Program-made: the position numbers and the translations under genes
The notes under the pieces: generated by a model
Told to the model about the DNA's origin: nothing
Databases searched by the model: none
The model's input: only the letters and a program-made list of their open reading frames with translations
Source: Dioscorea cayenensis subsp. rotundata
Taxonomy: Eukaryota; Streptophyta; Magnoliopsida; Dioscoreales; Dioscoreaceae
Reading direction: 5' to 3'
NCBI RefSeq assembly: GCF_009730915.1
Contig: NW_024086918.1
Coordinates: 17,111-81,110, forward strand
DNA length: 64,000 bases
Part shown: piece by piece, positions 24,985 to 36,999 of the stretch
Position numbering within the stretch: position 1 is the first letter of the stretch
How the letters are laid out: each line of letters opens with the position of its first letter

Positions 24985-25348
24985 GCAGTTTCTGGCCCGC
25001 ATTTGCCTCCATCTACCTCTCGAAGAATCCAAATGTTTCTTCTGTCCACCCAACCCAACATACCACCTGGATTATTGTTGAGTAGATGATAGTCCACGCC
25101 AAGTTCTTAATCCAATGTATCCTTCTTGAGATCTAGAGCCAACAACAGCTGTTCACTCTTGCAAAGAACTATTGTCCAAGATGTATATACACACATTAGG
25201 TTTTCTACCAAAAGATTCAAGCATTATCAAGCTCCAGCTTGGCTCATAGTACAGAGATTAAAGTCCCAAACATGCTGATGATGGACCAGACGCTCCTCTT
25301 ACACATTTCATCAAACAGAACCTACACATCACCCAGTGACGATGACAA
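24985..25348 (-). pseudogene. PPR gene fragment, truncated duplicate
   Basis: This stretch matches the interior of the intact PPR gene at about 31620-32025 in the same orientation. Shared words include CACTCTTGCAAAGA, ATTTCATCAAACAGA and CTGGATTATTGT against CCGGATTATTGT. Small deletions and substitutions destroy the frame, and both ends of the gene are missing. It lies between kinase genes C and D, in the place the PPR gene holds beside gene D, and so records the extent of the duplication. Confidence 0.8.
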
Positions 25349-25508
25349 TGTAAAGCATAAAGAAACTAAATATGACACATACCTGTCACAAAATTACCAA
25401 AACCAAAAAGTCATATAAACGTCGACAAATCAGCATTTTCCAGTGTATGGTTAAAAATAAAATTCGATTACAATATGCAGCACAGGCATCAACAGTAAGA
25501 GATGTGAC

Positions 25509-28063
25509 TCATGAGAATGACATTGCATCTTTCAATGGCAAACAATCATTGATATCTTGCTCTACAGGTGCCAACGTAACCTCCTTATTTGCAAAAGACT
25601 CCATGTTAAGGGGTAGATTAAAGCTAATATCCTCTTCTAATTTGACAATACCCTCTAAAAACTTCACTACGTGGGAGATTGAAGGCCTCTTCTTATAGTC
25701 CACAATTGTACACCACGCTTTTAGCCTCATCATTCTCCGTGTTAATTCTTCTTCATAATTATATGTTTCCTCTCTTTGCCTCTGAACAATGCCAAGAAGA
25801 TGGTCTTCTTGGGCTGCTCTGCGCATAAGTGTAATCAGATTAACATCTGAATAGGATTGGGGGTGATCCAAGTTTCTCCGGCCAAATAGAATTACTAACA
25901 TCACAATACCAAAGCTATATACACCTGCTTTCACAGTAATGTGCTCTGAGTGCTAAATACGGTAGAGTTCCTCTAATAACCGTATTTGTAAACTGGCACC
26001 GATCCCTGTCAATGAACTTAGCAAGGCCAAAGTTGGAAATTTTAGCATGGAAATGATCATCCAGAAGAACGTTATGTGGCTTCACATCTAAATGAGCAAT
26101 CCTTTGCCTGCATTCCTCAGATATGCTAGTCCTTTGGCATTGTCGGCTATGATCTTCAGCATAGTTTTGCAATCAAGATCTTGTTTTGTCATGTCAAAGA
26201 TCCAACCATCTAATGAACCATTACTCATGTATTCTCATGTATTCAAAGACTAAAATCCTGTGTAATTTTTCAGCACAGAAGCCAATCAGTCTAACCAAAT
26301 TAATGAGATGGATGCTGCCAATAGTTCTCACTTCAGTCAAGAAATCATCAATTCCTTGCCTCTCATTCTTGAGTTGTTTCACAGCTATTAGTGTTCCATC
26401 ATTCAACATGCCCTTAAAGATGACACCGGAACCACCTCTCCCAATCTCTTGAGAGAAATTCTGTGTCGCAATGCAGATTTCTTTGTAAGAGAACCTTGCT
26501 GGCATTCTTGCTTCTTTTTTCAAGAGGAAATTGCTCACACTTTAGAGCTCTATTTTTCCACAAGACAATGACAACAATGAGAGCAGAAATGAAGATTGTA
26601 ATGATACGAATGTTTGAAAACAGCAGATCCTTATGATGTTTGACATTTTTTCCAGTTGCAGTTTGTTGAGGAGAAAGGGGTTCTCGTGACAGAGGAGGAA
26701 TTGAATCAGAATAAACTCTCACCTTAAGATATGCTGATGAAACAACATTGCTTTTAGAAATCTAGTCAGCTTTGATGGAGAGGACCTCAGAAGGCAAATA
26801 GCACTGCCCAACTCGAAGCATCATAGTCATATGCAAAGAAAGCAGCTTGGCAAGAGGCATTTCTAGAACACGCCTCCCTGCATTCATGTAGCTCTCCAAT
26901 GTCACGCACTGCCAATTGTGAGTCCACATAACTGAAATAAGAAAGATCCCTGAAACTCACAAGCTGGCATTGATCTTGTGATGACGATGAGCCACTCTGA
27001 TGACATCCAAGTTGTGGGGATTGAGTGTCCAAAGGAGCGAAGTAAGCCACACCATCCAGTGCTTTTGGACACGAACATTGTCCTTCTTTGCAGACACCAT
27101 ATCTCCCACATTTAAGAGGGAGTTGGCACAAATCACTATTGTATGTGAAATAAAAAACGACCCTCCATCCTTGTAACATCCAGCTCTAAATTCTTAAACC
27201 TCCATCAGGATCCAACCTTAAGAAATCAGATGGTTGGTGCCACTGTGTTTCAGCCAAGGTGAAGGTGGAGGTCACATTGCCAGTCAAAAACACAAGTACC
27301 ACCTGCCGGCCTTAAAGTCTAGATATTGCAGTAAGTCAGTGGAAGTAGCAGTTTCACTAGCTTCTTTCACAAGAAAGAGGTGTGGAACTGAGATATCTGT
27401 ATGAATGAATGCAGTTAAAATACCAAAAGATATTGATAGAGAGAACAGATCATTGCCCATGTTTGGGTCAGCCAGACTTGAAATGAGACTCTGGCCATGC
27501 CTGAGTACTTGTCCCCGAAGAAGTGAATTGGTTGGATGATCAGAAGATTGCCAAATATTTGCATTAGAGCTGTTGAAGAGAACTAGGTTTGGCCTTCCAC
27601 TAATGCTCATACCAACGACAGTCTCATTAGAGTTGTCACTTGACCATATGTCTTTTCCTTCCGAGTCAATCAAAACCAAACCTCCAGGGGAAAATTGCTA
27701 CATTGCATTCTCTCCGACTAGGTTGTTACGGTTAGCTGACCATGCTACATGAGGTGGTATCCTCCCAGTGGTCTCGATGAGGATGATCCCAAACTCACAT
27801 GAAGCACCATTTGCCAACCGACAGAAGAAGCTGCAGCCATAATCGAGTTTGTGGCCCATCAGGTTATCTCCGCTTCCATTTAGAAGTATCAAACGTGCAA
27901 AGAAGCCATCAGAGAACTGCAATGTGGAAAAAGATTCATTGCTATTGATCCAGAATACAGTGGAAACACTGTCAGCGAGATAGATGGTAAGGTTATCAGC
28001 AGATGCAAGCTTAGAACTGAAGATGGAGATTCCAAAGAGTACAAGGAAAATGTAGCAGGCCAT
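25509..28063 (-). pseudogene. G-type lectin S-receptor-like kinase D, broken
   Basis: A close paralogue of gene C with the same domain order: signal peptide (MACYIFLVLFGISIF), lectin with HVAWSANRN, cysteine-rich CQLPLKCGRYGVC, PAN-like CREACSRNASCQ, transmembrane helix (about 26630-26560) and kinase (about 26500-25560). The kinase motifs GRGGSGVIFKG, HLDVKPHN and NFGLAKF are visible; the last has asparagine where DFG aspartate is expected. Small deletions against gene C, such as 5 bases near 26120 and about 14 near 25955, plus several other frame breaks, split it into seven frames. Most likely a pseudogene. It lies next to the intact PPR gene. Confidence 0.85.
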
Positions 28064-31000
28064 TAGTTGAAAATTTTTGATCCTCTACTCGATGTATGCC
28101 ATATATGGAACTGCTCAAGTGTTTTAATAGTTTTCTACAGGAATAAATATCAGTATCTATCTCTAAGGAATATGCCGCCTAGAGGTAACTTCAAACAAGG
28201 GCAACTAGATATCAGATATGGCAGTTGGCAAGTGAATTTATTTTTTGGTTTCCATATTAACTGGGAGAATATGTGGGGCCAATTAACAAAGTTCTTGACC
28301 TATACCTATTACCATCTAATTCAGAAAGCAGGATGCTATTTCTTTATTCTCTCAATTGAAGAGCATTACTTAAATGCATGGCATCATTCTCTTGCTGGAA
28401 ATCTTGTTGTTATGCTCAGCAATCACTCTTAATCCCTCAGAACAAGAAACTGACAGTCTACGACAAATCAGAAGAAGATTGGAAGAGAAAAGGAAAGAAA
28501 TAAACATATTTGAAATCCATAAAAAGAAAAATTATCAGAGGCTTCTACGATGCCCTAAGCGGGGTCAGGACTTATTGTGATAGAAAAACACTCCAACCTG
28601 ACAAATACTGACTTCAACATTCAATAAAATCCAAGAGTTGAAAACAACCTCCAAACAAGACTAAAATAGGATTAAAATCATTGTCAAATTTCCATTGAGA
28701 CATTTTTCAATATGAATTATGTGCACAAATGAAGTTTTTATAAAATCATCTAGAATGATTACATTTTAAGCTATCTTGCAGTCAATAAAAGATTTTAACA
28801 TCTGATAAATAATATTCTTTGATTCACTAAAGTTAAAGAAAAAGAGCAGAATAATAAATGCAAAAAAAAAAAAACAAAAACAAAAACAAAAAAACAAACA
28901 AACAAACATTCTATGCTTAATGCAATCCTAGTTCAAAATTATGCATTAAACATGATCAGAAGTAGCTAACGTTCATTGAAAACCAGTATTGCCAAAAATA
29001 AAACAATGCAAATAAGATCATTTTCTTAAATATTTTGAATCATGATAAATTATTGGTTGAATTATGTAATCTTGATTTACTATTTTCAATAACCTTTGCA
29101 TTCCAAAAAGATGAGAGAATGAAGTTCCTAGATGTTTGTTGATTTTTTAATATGATCAGAAAAGAATTGATTAAGTCCAGATAGCTCACAAAAAAGTTCA
29201 ACACAACATAGACCTTTGATTGTAATCTAACTACTGATTTTAGAAACTGCTCCTTCGAAGCATTTAGGTCTCCTCCTGTTGTCATTTCTTTTGAATTCCA
29301 GGAACTTAGCTTCCATGGAAGAATTCGATTAGGGTACTTTCTGATAAACAAAATCATAAAATACACCAAGTTAGTTTATGAAGCAACCAAGGGTCTTTTA
29401 CACTGAATACATGGTTTCTAATGGAATTATTTGTTGGTATGACATGACGGGAGCATGTCTATCATGCACTTGGAAGCTTATTAAGAGGGTTCATGATCTC
29501 AACGAATTTAGGGATGTTGTAACTCGAGGTGCACTCAAGACACATATTTCAATTGCAGGTTGGCATGTCCCTGCACATCCTAATCATTTAATTGGTTAAA
29601 ACCATTTATTTATTTCGTTCACAAAAATGGAGTAGCTATATCAGATATACAATCATATTGTATTCTCGTGTGGAAGACTATAAAAGTTATATATACCAAG
29701 TAAAACCATTCTATACAAGAGACTAAGAGGTGTTTCGTTAATGACTAAACTAGTAAACCAGCTTAAACCAACACCTTAACAAAACACTCCACATGGTATT
29801 GGGTTTATTCGATCAAATTTTTCAAAAGATTTAATTGATTAAATATTAATTGCTAATTTGCTATTAAAAATTATCAATATTAACAAAAAAATTTCATTAA
29901 TCAAGAGCTATAATGTTAATCCTAAAATGTTTATATTAATCAGTTAGTACTAATAAAGTTAAAAGAGTTTAATCAACTTCATACAATAGTTTTCCATAAA
30001 AAAAAAAGGTTTCAAACACCAAATCCCAGAGACCAAAAAATCTAGATTCTTTTAATACCCATCTAAACATATCCTAAAGATATTTAGGAGATTCTTGGTG
30101 GAAAAATATACATTAATTCACAGTTTCAGCACAGGTATTATTTCATGGAGTGATGATATGTAAAGCAAAAATAGAAATGGCATAGGCATGAGTCTGGTTT
30201 AAAATGTTCAGGTAAAGATAAAACATCCACAGGATGCTTCCCATGGCAATGAATCTTTATGGGGAGAGATAAAATTTATAAATTCTTTAAAGAGACAACA
30301 CAACCTTGTTATTTGAAGGAACCATGAACATGGTAAAAGTAAGCTTACCATGTTCATGAATATGCAACCGATTCTAATGTAAGTTACTACAACACCATCT
30401 AATCAACAGCTTTTTTGAGAACAATGCCATCCCTATGGAAGTGGAAATGTTATTCCCAACCTAAAGAAAATTAAGTAGACACCAAGCTAATTTTTCTATT
30501 CATAATAATGGATATTTCACATTGCTTGCAACAGCATTCATAACAACAGCGACAACCTGAATAATGCATTTTCATTCTCTTGTACTCAACTTTAATGACT
30601 TCTGCATTATTAAAGCATAAGAAAAATGTATTTACGGCTACAGATACTTATGTGATTAATATATTAATGGCAAAGACTTGATGAAATTACGAAATTGCAC
30701 ATATGAATAGATTTAAGAGCTGATCTTTTTATTTTTATAAAAATTAAATTAAGAAAAAGGAGGTAAGATTAACTAATGGAAGCAAACATTATATGAAGAA
30801 TGAATATGGCCACATAACATCAGCAAGGAACACAATGAAAAGGTTACCTTCCTGTCAATCTCAAGACAAACACCTTTGAGATATTTGTTCTTGCTCATCA
30901 GAATGCTGCTTCAGTGCTCTAGCAATCATCATTGGAACTCCAAATTCCTTATCATCATCCTTTCAACTTCTCACAGAGTACCAATTACCAAAGTTGGTTT

Positions 31001-31157
31001 CCTTCCAGCGGTTTCCTATTTCCTGTTCTGTTTTTTTTTGACACCCCCATCTTGAACAGGATGCTTGCTCTAAATCATTTAGGAGTCCTCACTGATGAAA
31101 TTTGCAGCTCATTCGCCCCATATCAGGTAATTAACAAGCTTCCCAACATTCATCAGA
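28064..31157. other. Upstream of kinase D / downstream of PPR gene
   Basis: The first 700 bp match the upstream region of gene C. An A/C-rich simple repeat lies at 28861-28910. A small hairpin element lies at 29728-29790. The stretch 30470-30680 matches 24660-24860. No gene is recognised in these 3.1 kb. Confidence 0.6.
29728..29790. repeat. Short inverted repeat, possible hairpin MITE
   Basis: AGGTGTTTCGTTAA at the left is the imperfect inverse of TTAACAAAACACTCC at the right. The 63-bp size and GGTGTTT start resemble the smallest plant MITEs. No target duplication was identified. Confidence 0.3.
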
Positions 31158-32504
31158 TTAGACTCCATCAACATATTGCCAACCACCAATTTCCCACACA
31201 TCTGGTTCCACTGCATTCTGCTTTGCCAGACCACAAAGAGCTGCTCTGAATGACATCGTACCACCCTCACAATCCAATCCTTTCACAAACCTTCTAACAC
31301 TCCCTGCTCCTGGCACAAACCCCTTAAACATCATCTCATCCAAAATTGCCATTGCCTCTCCAAATTCCCCAGATTCACACAAACCATCAAACAGTGTCCT
31401 ATATGAAACCACATCCGGCCTACACTCCCTTCTCGGCATATCCTCAAACAGGTCAAGTGCATCCCTCCACCTCTTCTCCTTGCAAAACCCAGCAATAATT
31501 GTATTATAGCTGAAAACATCTGCCTTGCACCCATTCTTCTCCATCTCATTCAACGCCTCAAAAACAGCATCAAACTCCTTGTCCTCACAAAACCCAGCAA
31601 TCATGGCATTATAAGTGACAATATCCGGCTTGACACCATTGGTCTTCATCTCTTCAAGAATCCCAACCACTTCTCCCTTCCGGCCAACCCGAAATAGCGC
31701 CCGGATTATTGTCGAATACACTGCAGAATCCAAGTTGAGTGCTTGATCCAACAACATCTCATTCTTGAGCTCTAAAGCCAATTCCAACTTTTCACTCTTG
31801 CAAAGAGCTTTGATCAAAGACGTGTATATATACACATTGGGCTTTATATCAAAGGATTTAAGCATTTCATCTTTCACCATGAAAGCGTCGTCGAGCTTCA
31901 AATCAGCGCAAAGAGCGGAGATCAAAGTCCCGAACGTGGCAACACTGGGCTGGATGCTCCTCTCACGCATTTCATCAAACAGAGTCCGTGCATCATGCAG
32001 CGACGTGCAAGCTCGAAGGAGGATGTTGTAAGTGCAAGCATCTGGGGTGACCCCAAGCTCGGTCGAGCCAAGAGCGCGGTGGAGTTCGCGCACGCCGGCG
32101 AAGTCACGGCATGAGAGGAGGGCGTGGAGGAGGGTGTTGAAAGAGCGAGAGGTGCGAGTGCAGCGGAAGGAGGGAATGCGGTCGTACGCACGAAGGGCGG
32201 CTGCGGGCATGCGTGCGCGGCCGTAGAAGGAGATGATGGAGCAGAAGAGGGGCTCTCTGGGGGTGAAGCGGGTCTCGCGCTGCATCTGGTCGAGGATCAC
32301 TTCCATCTCCGGGAACATGCGCGCGCGGCCGAGCTTGCAGATGATGAGGTCGTAGGCGCGGGCGCTGTAGCGAAAGGGCCTTCGATTGGAAGTGGAACTC
32401 GGGTTAGGGTTTTGGAAGAGATGGAAGGCACGGTTGGGATCCTCCTCGAGACGGAGGCGTGAGAGCAGCCGGAACGGCGATGTCTTTGGCAGGGCTGCCG
32501 CCAT
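31158..32504 (-). CDS. P-class pentatricopeptide repeat protein, At1g53330-like
   Basis: An intact 448-codon single-exon frame. After a basic N-terminus that could be an organelle-targeting peptide, it has degenerate 35-residue helical repeats; clear ones start TYNILLRACTSLHDARTLFD, VTYNAMIAGFCEDKEFDAVF, FSYNTIIAGFCKEKRWRDAL and VSYRTLFDGLCESGEFGEAM. There is no E or DYW extension, so it is a P-class PPR protein. Such proteins bind organelle RNA in a sequence-specific way and help with its processing, stability or translation. The N-terminal block (SPFRLLSRLRLEEDP, RPFRYSARAYDLIICKLG) resembles Arabidopsis At1g53330 as recalled, so orthology is likely but unsearched. Its start lies only about 100 bp from a LINE insertion. 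GC content is higher than in the surroundings. A decayed duplicate lies at 24985-25348. Confidence 0.9.
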   Translation of the reverse strand: MAAALPKTSPFRLLSRLRLEEDPNRAFHLFQNPNPSSTSNRRPFRYSARAYDLIICKLGRARMFPEMEVILDQMQRETRFTPREPLFCSIISFYGRARMPAAALRAYDRIPSFRCTRTSRSFNTLLHALLSCRDFAGVRELHRALGSTELGVTPDACTYNILLRACTSLHDARTLFDEMRERSIQPSVATFGTLISALCADLKLDDAFMVKDEMLKSFDIKPNVYIYTSLIKALCKSEKLELALELKNEMLLDQALNLDSAVYSTIIRALFRVGRKGEVVGILEEMKTNGVKPDIVTYNAMIAGFCEDKEFDAVFEALNEMEKNGCKADVFSYNTIIAGFCKEKRWRDALDLFEDMPRRECRPDVVSYRTLFDGLCESGEFGEAMAILDEMMFKGFVPGAGSVRRFVKGLDCEGGTMSFRAALCGLAKQNAVEPDVWEIGGWQYVDGV

Positions 32505-32606
32505 TATCGCCGGAGAGAACAGAGGAGAAGCTTCGGTCTGGTATTCCGGAGGTAGCAGTGCTTTAACCTAAACCAGTGTTCAGTTGTAGGCTACCCGTAG
32601 CCCGTT

Positions 32607-32626
32607 CCCCGCTGCCCGCCAAAGTT
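32607..32626. repeat. LINE target-site duplication, left copy
   Basis: CCCCGCTGCCCGCCAAAGTT is repeated exactly at 38750-38769. The 20-bp perfect pair brackets the LINE. Confidence 0.95.
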
Positions 32627-32676
32627 TTTTTTTTGGCAAAAGAGAGCTACAAGTAGCTAAAGAAAACAAAGCAAAC

Positions 32677-33160
32677 TTAGAAAGAAGGGAGGGAAGCCGA
32701 GCAGACATCTTCGAGCCAGCGAGGCCAGTCACGTCCTTGAATAAAAAGAGGAACTTGAGGATTTCCAAGGCCATAGTGGGCAAGCCGATCAGCAACAATA
32801 TTAAGGTCGCGCGGGACGTGATCAAAGGGGAAGTCTGCCCATGAATTTGCAAAGCAATTGATGGATCTGATGATGGATGAGAGTCTCCAAACAGTAAGAT
32901 TGTTGAAGTTGTTTATAAGCTGGATGGCACGGCAGCAATCAGTGAAAAGCGTGGTAGGAACCCAGTTGTTGGCAGAACAAAGCTCCAAAGCACGAAGAAT
33001 GGCTCACAATTCAGCTTCAAGGGGAGATGAGCAAAGCAAGTCACCAGCAGCACCTGCAAGCAGAACAACCATTTGATTAGTATAGATAATAAATCCATAA
33101 CCAGCCATACCTGTCATAGCATCCCAAGCAGCATCAGTGGAGACAATAATGGAATAGTGG
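32677..33160 (-). pseudogene. LINE RNase H domain
   Basis: The domain spans two frames. VSTDAAWD supplies the first catalytic aspartate, SPLEAEL the glutamate, LFTDCCRAI the second aspartate and VPRDLNIVADRLAH the last. All four positions of the DEDD set are therefore present, but a frame break at about 33000 separates them. Confidence 0.8.
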
Positions 33161-33399
33161 GGCCTGCGAGAAGAAATAAATTTTTTCATGCCAAGCAGGG
33201 CATTAGCAGTGAAGTAGTCAAGCACTCTAGCCCAGGCCAAATGGGGGATTCGGTTGAAATTTGGGGGTTGATGGCGAAAGACTAGGAAACATCTGACAGT
33301 CCAGATTTGCCAAGTAGTGGTTGCAATAATGGCTCTGGCAAATAGAGCATTAATGTGAAGAGGGAAGCCAGAGGTGAGCCAAGAGCCATTTGCAAGCTG

Positions 33400-33921
33400 G
33401 GTAGAAGAAAGGTGTTGGAGGCCCAACCAATTGAGGATAGTGGTCCAACAGCTAGCAGAATAACGACATAACCAGATCAAATGATTTGCATTCTCAGAGT
33501 GAATGCCATAGAAGTGACACAAAGTTGCAGGGCCAATGTTCAAGTTATATAAATAATCCCCAGTGGGTAGTTTTCCATGTGCCAATTTCCAGAGGAACAC
33601 CTTAGTTTTAGGGGCAACCTTAAGAGACCAGATGCGAGACCAGCCAGGCCAAGCACAATGAAGAGGGTCTCCAGAATTAAGGAAGCCATAAACAACAGCC
33701 CTGAGTAGAAGGATGGTTAGAGCAGGGCCCCAAACCCAATCATTTTTCACAGTAGAGTCAAAAACCACATCATTAAGCACAATACGAGTCAAATCAGTTC
33801 CAAAGAAATCAATGTAAGCTCTACGGTTAAAAGTGTCATTTGAAACAAGTGAGTTAACAATAAGGTTATCAATGGAGTGAATATTGAAAAATGTTGGTTT
33901 GTGACTAAGTGGGAGATCCAA
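33400..33921 (-). pseudogene. LINE zinc-binding reverse-transcriptase domain
   Basis: The minus-strand frame contains SRIWSLKVAPKTKVFLWKLA, the hallmark of the zinc-binding domain (zf-RVT) that follows reverse transcriptase in plant LINEs. It also has CHFYGIHSENANHLIWLC, with cysteines and histidine for metal binding. It shares the 305-codon open frame with the start of RNase H. Confidence 0.85.
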
Positions 33922-34399
33922 AACCCATGGATCATCCCAAGCATTGAGTGAGGCCAGGGATTACAAACAATGAAATGAAAGTTGGGTTTGAGAATATTTA
34001 AAGTTTTTAAAATAGCTTTGTGAAAACTAGAAACACCCGACAATGAATCATTATTCCAAATGCGCCCAATTTTTGATATTTATGAGTAAAAAAATAGAAA
34101 CCCGGACCTTGTCTTCCTTGTTGGCAATAGAAAAAAATATGTTTGGCAAGAAGAGCAAGTCCGACCTTTCTAAGATTACGGAGGCCTAAACCCCCCTCGA
34201 CTTTGTCAAGGGTAACAGAGTGCCAACCAATAGAATGGAATCCAAATGATCCGTGCCTTGCCTACCCCATAGAAATTTACGAGCCAACTTGGAGATAGAA
34301 TCCGAATTGAGTCGGGAATATAGAATAAGGAGAGATAGTAAATAGGAAGGGAAAAGATATTAGAGTTGAGGAGGATGATACGACCGGCTTGGGATATAT

Positions 34400-35560
34400 G
34401 ATTGTGACTCCAATTGTTGATAGAAGAAGCGCTTTTACAAACCCGGATGTTGAAAATGATTCACAGAAAGACGAGAAGGAGCAATCGGGGCTCCCAAATA
34501 AGTGAAAGGGAAAGACCCTAGTTTAATGTTTAAAATGACAGCTATAGATTTGGAGACACGTTCATCGAACCAACTAGGCAGGGTAAATTGCGGATTTGTT
34601 GAGGTTCGGCCTTTGCCCAAGAAGAGAACTATAGAGATTTAGGCAAAATAAAATGTTTCGCCGAGATTCTAGAAGCCTTGGTAATAAGTATTAAGTTGTC
34701 GGCAAAACATGAGATGATTAACTTTTTTAGGCAGAGAAGGATCGAAACCAAAGAGGAAATTTGTGTGAAGAGCATGGTTGAGGATCATAGAAAGATTTTT
34801 GAGTGACCGAGGAGGAAAAGAAGAGGTGAGATGGGATCTCCCTGTCTCACACCTCTAGAACTAGAGATCCAACCACTAGGTTTGCCATTAATAAGGAAGG
34901 AGAAGGAGGCAGAGGATAAACAAGACCCAATCCAGCGGATCCAAATCTCAAGAAAGCACATTCTACGGAGGGTTGCAAGGATTGAATTCCATTCAACAGT
35001 ATCAAAAAGCTTTTTTTCAATATCTACTTTGATTAACATCCTAGGGGGTTAAATCTCTCGGGCTCCAAAGAGTGAGCCATCTATTGAACGAGCAAGGATG
35101 TTATCAAAGGTAGACCTACCCGCTAGAAAGCCCGATCGCTCATTGCCAATTAATTTAGGGAGAACTTTTTTGAGCCTTTCAAACTAAAAATTTTTAGTGA
35201 TAATCTTATAACAGACGTTGCAAAAGAGAAATAGGGCGGAAATCGTAAAACTTTTGAGGATGATCAATTTTGGGAATAAGAGCAACGTAGGTTTTTACCC
35301 TCGTGAATTGGGAATTTTTAGCGATCATAAAAAAAGTGGGAGATAGCATTGAAAAGGTGTTCACCCGTAATATTCTAATAGAAAATGTAAAATTCAACAT
35401 TAAACCCATCCCGGGCGGGAGACTTGCCTCATGGCATGGACCTAAGGGTTCGAAGACCTCCCCTTGGTGACGAGGCTTGACTAAGTCATCCTTGTCATCG
35501 GACTCAAATGAGGGAAAGTCATCCCAGCAGGAGGCAAACAAATGATCCAAAGAGACAGAG
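34400..35560 (-). pseudogene. LINE reverse transcriptase, broken
   Basis: Fragments on the minus strand include VALIPKIDHPQKFYDFRPIS (35300-35230), KAFDTVEW-like [13 protein letters not shown] (about 35010) and [15 protein letters not shown] (about 34840), which are the first motifs of L1-type reverse transcriptases. The fragments are in different frames. A later piece (34620-34435) has FTYLGAPIAPSRL, the region after the active site. Confidence 0.8.
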
Positions 35561-35989
35561 GAGGTGGACGCCCAAAGTTTGCGATAAAAAAATTAAGAAA
35601 TTCATGTTCCGGATCATCATTAGAAGTAAGAATGTTACCAAAGAATGTCTCTAATGGAGTGAATTCGGATTTGACTCGACGGATTTTGACACTACGGTGG
35701 AAGAAAGCGGAATTGAATCGCCATGACAGAGCCAAAGCATTCGCGCACTGGGCCCGTGATATAGTGTTTTGACGCAGGAGGACAGAGAGCCTATTACGAA
35801 GAGCACGGAGCCAGATTGAATACCAAGGGTCGGGGCGAGTGATATCTCGCTCCTCAACCTCTTTGATTTCTAATTCCGAGTTAGCAATCTCGTAATCAAT
35901 TGGTCTCATACCGCAGTCTTCCAAGAAAGAATGTTTCGCTTTAGTATTAACAATACAATGGTGAAAAGAATGCATGGGGGAGGAGATGT

Positions 35990-36819
35990 CAACAGAATCA
36001 AAAGCTTTGACAATGTTATCATGACAACTATGATAGTCAAGCCAAACATTATCAAACCGAAAACATGATTTTTTTAGAGGGAGTGTAAGGATTGGCAGTG
36101 AGCAAGAGCGGGGAATGATCTGAGCAAAGGCGTACGGAAGATGCCGATTCACAACAAAAAGCAAAAAGAGGCCACCCAGTCATGACTAGCAAGGAATCAT
36201 CAAGCCTCGCCCACCGGCAAGCAAGCCCGAGCTTTGGTTATTGCACCAGTGAAACGCGTGCCCTCACGAAGCCAATGTCAACAAGATTATTATTGTTAAT
36301 AAAGGAATTAAAATAGGTGGATTTATAAGAATAAGATCTCGTAATTTCCCCTTGAAGTCAAGATCAGAAAGAATGGCATTGAAATCTCCTGCAAGAATCC
36401 AGTGGTAAACGAGTATTGCTAATGCCAGCAAGGGTGTTCCATAAGAGTTTTTGAGCAGCTAAAATCTGAGAGTTGTAAACAATCGAAAGGATCTAGGAGC
36501 CCTCAGTAGAAGAGATAACCAGGTTGAGGGACATGCGGGTGGCCGCTATCGGAGTAACCCCGCCCTAAGGCTTCGAGACTAGAGGGCGATGATACCCCGG
36601 AGAAACCCCCGTGCTGGGATAGCCGCCCACTCCCAAGTACGAGCAAAAAAATACTATAAAAACGGGAACAACGATCAAAAGTCGGCTTTTTGTTTCAATA
36701 AGACAAATGATAGTAGGTTTCAGACGACGCATGAGGTCACAAATGCGATCAATAGTACGAGGGTTAGAAGCTCCACGACAATTCCAATAGAGAATCTTAA
36801 TATTAGTTCGCATAATCAT
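35990..36819 (-). pseudogene. LINE endonuclease, broken
   Basis: The frame from 36819 has KILYWNCRGASNPRTID and IICLIETKS, the first two motifs of the AP-type endonuclease that nicks target DNA for LINE insertion. After about 36560 the frame is lost, though the region continues towards 36000. Confidence 0.75.
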
Positions 36820-36999
36820 AAAAAACTAAGAAGAGAAGAACAAAGAAGCAGGGGCTTTAAGAAGTAGAAGTCGATCTCCCTTTTTTAGGGTGGGAGTTGT
36901 TCTTGGTGGGAGCTTGCCGAGCAAGGGCCTCTAGTTTTATATCTTTTTGATAGTTTGAGAGAAGCATATCGACGCTCTGGCTCAAAAATGAGACCCAGA

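Noticed and set aside
32124..32462. 112-codon plus-strand frame opposite the PPR gene
   Set aside because: It is a GC-rich antisense shadow of the intact PPR coding region.
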